NCBI GenBank assembly: GCA_029582155.1 | Contig: CM055905.1 | Coordinates: forward strand, 10,628,995 to 10,692,994 | DNA from: Panopea generosa | Lineage: Eukaryota > Mollusca > Bivalvia > Adapedonta > Hiatellidae | Direction: 5' to 3' | Length of the DNA: 64,000 bases | Shown here: piece by piece, positions 56,791 to 64,000 of the stretch | Layout of the letters: each line of letters starts with the position of its first letter | How positions within the stretch are numbered: position 1 is the stretch's first letter | The notes under the pieces: model-generated | The model's input: the letters and a program-made list of their open reading frames with translations, nothing else | The model's database searches: none | Told to the model about the DNA's origin: nothing | Made by a program: the position numbers and the translations under genes

Positions 56791-58284
56791 TTGATAGTCA
56801 TTTATTCAGTAGTGTTAAATATACATGTAATACGTTGTATTGTCGATAGTGACATATAGGGCCATTGGTCCGGGTGTTTTATTTGCTTGTATTGTTTATA
56901 TGCATTCTACTGATTTGTCAATGCACATCCCACTTTAATAAAATGTTTACTGATTTGCTTATTTTCAGGTGTCCATGCTGCGTACGTAAGTGGTCGGTTA
57001 ACAGTTTATAAAACATGACTATTGTTTGTGGCGCATGTCTACGTCCTATACATATATAATTTTATTTGTGAACAAAACTGATGAAGGGAAAAGACAACGA
57101 CAACGACGACACCAGAGTCATGACAATAGCTCTTTGTTGTTTTTTTTAAATGACGAGCTAAAAACTAACCTGAACTATACAGTATTATCTTTTATCACAG
57201 TCTCACCATAGTATATACACATTATAATCACATACAATGGTAAAACAATAAAGCATACACCATGCCCTTCTTAAAGAGTTGCAATAGACTGAAAAGAAGA
57301 CTCTCTCACATTTAGCAATATGGTTAAACAGTGTTTAAAGGGGAGTAATTCGAACATTTACAGCGATTGTGATATACAGAGTGCATTTTCTTGTTTGAGG
57401 TAATGTAATGAACGCACGGCGTGCCGAAATATGTTTTTGTATATCAAGCGGAAATTGCACTGGGTTTATTGAAAAATATAATACAATGTACATCATTTCA
57501 CGTGTCTATATATATATTCTTAAAATTGCATGAAGAGTTTTATCCACTAGTTTTAATTTTGTTCTTATTAAAAACAACCTTATTGGAATGCTGCTAAGTG
57601 AAGCTATTTTGTGTCTTTTTTTTTGTTTTGTACGGAGCCCCCGAAAGACTTAGTTTCTTATCCGATCTTCTAGACCTCTGTGACATAAAAATACTCTTTT
57701 AAATATTCAACTAATCAAACACAACATTATTTCAAAAAAAGTTGGGTGCTTAGTGACTGTTCACGCAATATATTAAGTATATTTTTTTATGTCATCACTG
57801 AGTTTTTTAATGTTTAAGTACAGTCTCACTGTGGTATCTAAACTATTTAATATTTTAGATGGTATAATTTGCTAACATTGACCAAAAAAGAGATAAAACA
57901 AATATTATAATACAAGTTCTTTAACAATGCATCAAATTACAATTTTTTGGGGGAAAAAGAAATTATTGCATTGATTTGCATTTAATAAATGTTTATTTGT
58001 TTCGATTATACATGAATTATAGTCAGTATAATACACAACACTGCAGCTTTGAATCCATACACTGACATTTTAAACTACAGGTTGTAGTATTACATCTGGT
58101 TTTATATATACTCGAACCCCTAGTCCCCTTTAAATCCGTCAGTATTTGATTGACTTTTAAGTAATAAAGATATCATAAATAATTTTGTACTTTTCCGATG
58201 TCAATATTTTCATAATAAATAATTACTGGTTTTTTTTATCTAACCCTATTTCGGAAAACTTCATACCTGCACGATACAATAATG
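56791..58284. other. AT-rich non-coding DNA
   Basis: No gene or repeat is recognised in about 1.5 kb. Confidence 0.45.
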
Positions 58285-58588
58285 TATTAGATTGATTGAT
58301 TGGATATTTAGCGTCATATTTATGCCATCGAGAGCTAACAGACGATCAGTAAACCTAACCACTGTTTCGTGGGATCCTCGAAGTTACCCAGTACTCGAAC
58401 GCACCCCATCTTCGCAAGTAACTGATAACTTTCCCACTTGAATCAGCGGGGAGAAACGAATGATAATGAGACACAGAGTCGTATATCAACCATCACAGAG
58501 ATTGTGGCCGAGTTGGGATTCGAACTCACGACTCCTGGATTGATTGTCAATCGCGTTAACGACTACGCTAATCATGCCCGAGTTATGT
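58285..58588 (-). repeat. SINE, group 1
   Basis: Tail TTGATTGATTGG, GATATTTAGCGTCATATTTA, central ACCCAGTACTCGAACGCACC, and head GACTCCTGGATTGATTGTCA with CGCTAATCATGCCCG. About 300 bp. Confidence 0.93.
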
Positions 58589-59649
58589 ATGTGTTTATTG
58601 TATTGGAATACCCCAGCATGAGTGCACATCTTTATTTTCGCTTCTGTTTTGTAAAGAGGAATAACTATTGTAAAAAGTGAAAGGCGTATTTAATTCATTA
58701 TCAAGTATGACATAAAGTGTAATGAATAATTTATTTTCATCAGTTTTTATCGACATGACAAATAAAATTCCAAAGAAATATCAGTTTATATATTTCATAA
58801 CAATAACTCACACACATTTCGTTTTTCTTTCATACTACAAAGACATACATGTTCTCCCTTTTCTACATCAATTAGTTACTTTTCTTTTTTACCATCCGAG
58901 CTCCTTCACGCTGAGCTGCTCCTATCAATGTTCTTGGCCCATCTTTACCGTATTAGTCTAAAACTGATATCTTTAAATATTCCTTCTTTCAAGGAACATT
59001 CACGTATGGTAGTCTTCCTATTGGTGCGGTTTCTTGGTAACAGTTCGGTGGGATAGGGCTTAGTATACCGGAATTAATACACTCGTACATTTAAAAGGCA
59101 AAATTTTATTTTGTAAAATATAATAATAACACTGTTGCTGACAATTTTTCTCGCATTGAGAATTCTTCCATAAACAATTGTTTTTTCAATTATCAGATTC
59201 TAATATGATTTGTTTTCAATATTAATCAATCATGCTATATTTATTAGAGTGTAACCTAAAACGTATACTTTTTCAATTAAGACTGTTTTCTTCTTCAAAT
59301 ATCAAAATGTAATTTTTGTCAAGTATCATAGTAAGTATAGTATAGCTGATACAAGAACCAAAAAATAAATGAGTAAAAAGTCTTAAATGTGCACTTTTTG
59401 TGACTTTTGAATTTGAGGGTCCTGTCAAATTATTAAAAAAATCTTATACTTCTAACTTAATACAGAATACGTTTATGCCAAAGAGTAGATATGACTTTGT
59501 TGAACCAGAAAACGACTTTCCGTTCAATAATATTGAAAATTAAACCCAGCACAATAGTTTTACCGACGTGCGCGTTTTCAAATGTACTTCGTATCGTTTA
59601 ATACAATATTGGGTCAGTATTTCCCTTACTTTTTATATATTGTCTGTCT
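58589..59649. other. AT-rich non-coding DNA
   Basis: Nothing recognised. Confidence 0.4.
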
Positions 59650-59885
59650 TCCATGGTCTAGTGGTTAAGGCGTTCGCCTCGGAAGCGGTAGGTCGGAGGT
59701 TCGAATCTTGATGAAACACTTGGGTGTTTTCTGATGAGGCCGGTAGCTCACCCAGCAGCTAGTTAAACTGGGGGATTCAGAATAGCTAACAGTCTGACGT
59801 TTGGCAATGATAGCATTCGGGAAGTAACTGTGTACAACATAAAGGTGTCTCATAAGCCAGTTGTGGCTGGCCCTTTCACTAGTGG
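59650..59885 (+). repeat. SINE, group 2-like head with a different body
   Basis: Head CCATGGTCTAGTGGTTAAGG with arm GTTCGCCTCGGAAGCGGTAG, and B box GAGGTTCGAATCTTG. The body (GATGAGGCCGGTAGCTCACC, GGGGGATTCAGAATAGCTAA, CAACATAAAGGTGTCTCATA) is not shared with any other copy in the window. It is either a separate family or a tRNA-Glu/Arg-type head on a unique body. Confidence 0.7.
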
Positions 59886-60499
59886 TGACGCTGTATTATA
59901 CAAACACTTTACGTTTTATTATACTTAACAGTTTACCCTTTTGCGCATATATCTAATTTTTTATTGTTTATCATTGATCTATCTGATTTTACCGCAACTT
60001 CCTGCCACGGTGTCCAAATGCTAAAACACAGCGAGGAAATATCCACTCTACATGTTACAATAAAAGGAAACCAGGATTTTCTTTGAAAGGAATTAATTAG
60101 ACGATTTTTATGGATTGAATTTGGATTTCTGTGTTAGAGTTGCGATATTTTTAGAATAACAGGTCTGGTCTCCGCATATTGTCGGAAAAAACTCAGAAAA
60201 TGGCCAATTTTACTGCATTGTGATATTATATTGTAAGAATGATGTAATAATTATGTAGTGAATGAAAATAAACTGATTAAGATTTTATGAAAGCTCGCGT
60301 ATTCACGCAAAATCTCGTGAAATCTCGTTTTTAATTATTTTAATATTAATCATATGTTATGTTATGCACAACATAATAAAACAGTTTAAAAGGCTCCTTA
60401 GATGCGTGCAATATGCCGCACTAATTCCACAACATACATAGTAAAGAGGATTGAAACGAAATAAAATCATTATTACATGGTGTCTCTCCTCAATAATTT
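59886..60499. other. AT-rich non-coding DNA
   Basis: Contains the scrap AAAGGCTCCTTAGATGCGTG near 60388 shared with 19463. Nothing else. Confidence 0.4.
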
Positions 60500-62430
60500 A
60501 TAAAATCATGCTATAAGGTGGCGAAGATCCATGTGGTTTGTATATTAATTTTGACATAAAAAATAAGACAACTATTGGAGAAATTATATAATGCTATACA
60601 TGTATTAAAGTTCTCATATACACCCAACCATATGAAGAGAGGTATTATAATTACTCTTTATAAAGGTGGCAAGAAGTCATGTGGTGACCAAAACAGTTAT
60701 CGGACTGTCATATTATCATCTGTTTTTGTTAGAGTATATGAATTCATGTTATTAGATAGGTTAAAGGGTAATGCCAATATAGAAATAGATAGACAGCATG
60801 GTGGTTTCCGAGAAAAGTTGTCTTATGGAATGACATCCTTTCCATTAAGAGAGTGTATTCTCTTCGCTAAAGAATGTTATTGTAAAGTCTATATTTGCCT
60901 CTTAGATGCTAAACAAGCCCTATGATAGAATTTGGCAAAATTTATTTTTTTAATTAAATGAACTAAAAATAGATAAAAGTACATACAAGGCTTTCTTTAG
61001 TCTTTACAATAATGTAGAGAGTCGCGTTAAATTTCGTGAACACTTTTCTGACTGGTTCCCTGTTAAACAGACAAGGTGGGGTCAGCCCGACACTGTACTT
61101 AATTTTTATCAATGGTTAAATAAAAGAACTACGTGATTCTGGTCTAGGGATATTAGTTTATGATTTGAGATTTGAATTTATCAAGTCCCACTGTCGCAGA
61201 TGATATGTGTTTGATTTCATTTTCAAAAAATGCATGGACAAAATGACGGATATTTGTTATAGGTACTCATGCCGATGGAGGTTTGAATACAATGCTAATA
61301 AATGTGCTGTTATTGTCTTTAATGAATCTGATCGTGATTTTAAAGTATGTAATCGTGTTTGGTAATTAGAGTCTGAGTATGTTAAAGAAACAGATACGTA
61401 TGTTCATGTGTGTATTGTTTGTGAAAAAAATATGAGTAGCCTGCCCAATATCAGTGAAGCTAGTTCTAAACTGCGTGGAGCGTTCTTTAACTTAATGAGT
61501 AGTGGTATACATGAAAAACGGTTAAACCCGATTACTGCAATTAAAATGTATAAATCAGTTGTGCTTCCTAAAGCGTTATTTGGTTGTGAATTTTTATCCG
61601 AACTTGCTAATTCACAAATTACAAGGCTGGAACGTTCTCATAGATTTTGTATAAAGTATATACAGGGCATTCCCTCAAACACAAGGACTGATGTAGCGTT
61701 AAGTCTTATTGGGTCCAATACAATTAAGAGCGAAATTGGTAACAGAAAGCTGTCTTTTTTCGGCCAATTGTGTAATTTACCGTCTCATTTCTTGGCAAAA
61801 GATATATTTTTAAATAGACTTATACGTTATAATGACAACCCGTATGATAAAAGAGGGTTTATTCCTGATATATATAACTTATTAAGACATTACAAATTAG
61901 TATGAACGTTTTATCGAATCGGGTTTCTTTGCTTCAAAACATGTTTGGAAATGTAACATAAGACAATATGTAGATACATCCGAGCAATTATCATTGAGCT
62001 TAAGATTGAGCGATGATGAGAATCTCCATCTTTTTAGTTTTTATCACTTATCGCTTGGCATTATCTCACCGATTTGGTCCCTTAGCAAGGAATATCCTCT
62101 TTTACTCGAAAAATGTAGGAGCACTATAAAAATATTAAGTTTTACCTACTCTCATGCTTACCGACAAACGTGTCATAAGTGCGGACTTAGTACAAATGAA
62201 TTCGTTTAGTGTTTGACTGTGCGGTTAATGAAGCTAACAGACAAATGCTTTGGAATTATATTCATTCAGTATTTGGATTCGAGTGTTTTCTATGATTCAT
62301 ATCTACTGATGTGCAATCTCAATATGCTCATCTTTGCTATTGGTTAAACAAAATACTTCAGCTGAAAACTGAGCAAGACTTATGTCTGAAAATAGTCGTA
62401 AATTCATTTCACAATATGCTTATGAATTAA
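60500..62430 (+). pseudogene. Decayed non-LTR retrotransposon (RT and C-terminal part)
   Basis: Motifs appear in reverse-transcriptase order. These are KRGIIITLYKGGKK with QNSYRTVILSS (60630-60720), QHGGFREKLSYGMTS and VYICLLDAKQA (60790-60920, stop after Leu), and a GVRQG-region remnant VKQTRWGQPD (about 61062). The VADD box in SPTVADDMCLISFS follows near 61195, then WRFEYNANKCAVIVFNES near 61275. A 165-residue open stretch (61408-61905) has IKMYKSVVLPKALFGCEF, parallel to the copy at 33-35 kb. The C-terminal CHKCGLSTNEFV with FDC remnant (62170-62222) is the zinc motif, and the last readable part ends near 62428. No endonuclease domain is present. At least six stops or frame changes make it inactive. 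Confidence 0.9.
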
Positions 62431-63247
62431 TCTTCTAACGAGCGAGATACCATCAGTGAAAACATATTAAATGTAATATATTCGTAATGATGTAACTTTC
62501 ATTTAATATTTACATATTTACAGATATGGTAAAAACTCTTTTCAGACCAACCCCCCCCCCCCCCCCTTTACTCGGTGAAAAGATTGTACAATAAATAACC
62601 ATTGTAATATGCCTGTGTTTAGCTAATTTATATTCAGATTCCGTCTGTGCGCCGTATATTTCATGTTTTGATAAGGTTTTCAATAATGTCGGGATCATGG
62701 TAGTTTTTCACTATTAGTAAGTTTTCTTTGTCTTATTTTACTTTATTTTGTATAGTGATTAAACATAGCTTTAACTTGACTCTTAAGCTGTGGATGTATG
62801 TATTCATGTTAGTGTTCATATTCGTGTCTGTGAAGGAATGAGTATGTGCGCATGTTTGCTTTCTAGTCTGTGTACCTAAAAACTTTAATAACTAGAGTTC
62901 GTTCTTCTTGTAAATAACGTTATGTATCCCTCCTACTTACATATATACATGCTATCATTGTATGGGATAAAACCTGAGTATCAGATAAAACGAATGCCAT
63001 GTTGTCGGACATAAACATTGGTGTTTCCTAATAATTGAAGTGCATGGCAATTGTCAACAGTTGACAAACGTGCAAAAGATTGACACTTATACTAACATGC
63101 CATTCATTATAGAGCCTTTGGAAATGATATTGAATATGCAAACAGCGTGACGTGTAAACCGTTTCCGTCCTGATCAAACGCAGTCGCAGTTATAATGGTC
63201 TCATTTAGCCGCACATTATAGTTAATTGTTCTCCTATAAGGTGTGTT
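62431..63247. other. AT-rich DNA with a poly-C tract
   Basis: A C homopolymer lies at 62549-62567. This part may include the 3' UTR of the retrotransposon. Nothing else is recognised. Confidence 0.45.
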
Positions 63248-63365
63248 TTACGAAAATAGGAATCTGAGAAGAAATCGAACCTACGACTTCAGCGATGACA
63301 GGTATTGGTCTTGGCATGACACCTTAGACCACTTAGCCATAGCCACAGAGGACCCGGTTCTTTTT
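63248..63365 (-). repeat. SINE head, group 4
   Basis: Minus strand: GGGTCCTCTGTGGCTATGGC, TAAGTGGTCTAAGGTGTCAT and CGCTGAAGTCGTAGGTTCGA. Body lost. Confidence 0.8.
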
Positions 63366-64000
63366 AGCGATAAACATACTTGCAAAAATACTATCATAAT
63401 TCCACAAGGACCTGAAAGACATACGATATCGTATATCAAAAGATTGCTCTTCTGTGGATGTTTGTCTTTTCAAACAAAACAGATAAAAACATGTGCATAA
63501 TTATATATTAAACGGGTATATCGCGGTATTAAGGAACAAGGGGTATATTGATCAAACGAACAAAAAAATATAAGCCAGCTGTAGTCAGCGTCAACAGACA
63601 AAGCAAGTTATGTGCGTGTAAAAGTTAAAAAATATGTCCAGCTTGCACATGTTGTCCGGCTATCAAACCGGAAATGGCTGGTGCCTTACTTATATGGGAC
63701 ATCTTTACGAGAGCGGAATCATTCCGGATGACGACGGAATAGCCAAAACTCCACGGACAATTTCACTCTACTTCCGGTTCGGAGAAAGTGGTAGTCAAGA
63801 TACTTAGACTGGCTGCTGTATGCAGGTTAGGAATAGCCGTGTGTGTAAGCTGGATATTCTTTTGATCGAAAGTATGTTGCAAATATTGACTTTTATACTG
63901 AATGTGTCTGAAAATATACCGTATAAGTGTTTAAGTCGAGGACAACGACCTCGTTTGTGCCAACCAGATCCTTATCCACTGACTCGTAACCATAGCCTAC
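63366..64000. other. Non-coding DNA to the window end
   Basis: Nothing recognised. Confidence 0.4.

Overview
The window is AT-rich, intron- and repeat-dominated animal DNA. It most likely comes from a bivalve mollusc nuclear genome. The grounds are a secreted C1q-domain gene, a class that is strongly expanded in bivalves; many tRNA-headed SINEs with a conserved central block; hAT-, piggyBac- and mariner-type relics; and very many micro- and minisatellites. A run of exactly 500 N (41841-42340) looks like a fixed-size scaffolding gap, so sequence order across it is inferred by the assembler. The species cannot be named from the sequence alone.

Only one host gene is convincingly visible. It is a two-exon C1q-domain gene on the + strand (27285-29615): signal peptide, coiled coil, phase-1 intron, then the C1q domain, with AATAAA 78 bp past the stop. 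It needs two +1 frame changes, one between signal peptide and coiled coil and one inside the C1q domain. It is therefore either a recent pseudogene or carries two assembly indels. Its intron holds two inverted SINEs.

Other coding-like sequence is transposon debris: a mariner-type transposase (about 7410-8665, -), and two decayed copies of one non-LTR retrotransposon family (33430-35290, -; 60500-62430, +). Non-autonomous DNA elements with visible ends include a TTAA-flanked piggyBac-type MITE (784-980), a TA-flanked MITE (9072-9696), three hAT-like MITEs with exact 5-bp duplications (9751-10370, 15699-16063, 31678-32096), and a long inverted-repeat element (about 17565-18516).

SINEs fall into about four modular groups. 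Group 1 has an AUC-anticodon-like head and a (CAAT)n tail. Group 2 has an Ala-CGC-like head. Group 3 has a central block reading close to CTGGTTCTACCCAGGAA. Group 4 has a head ending GGTTCGA and a GGCGTTAAA-type tail. Groups 1 and 3 share the central block, and groups 1, 2 and 4 share a similar tail.

Tandem repeats occupy large parts of the window: a 40-bp array of about 87 copies with higher-order structure (3293-6770), a 39-bp array (18851-19350), 29- and 41-bp arrays (24690-26075), a 9-bp then 42-bp AT-rich complex (35780-38660), a CATACA tract (40110-40760), a 28-bp array (43387-44893), a ~60-bp degenerate array (51820-52680) and a 43-bp array (53255-53830). Most long open frames in the window are artefacts of these arrays. 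I found no clearly new functional system; the best leads are structural and are listed as findings.
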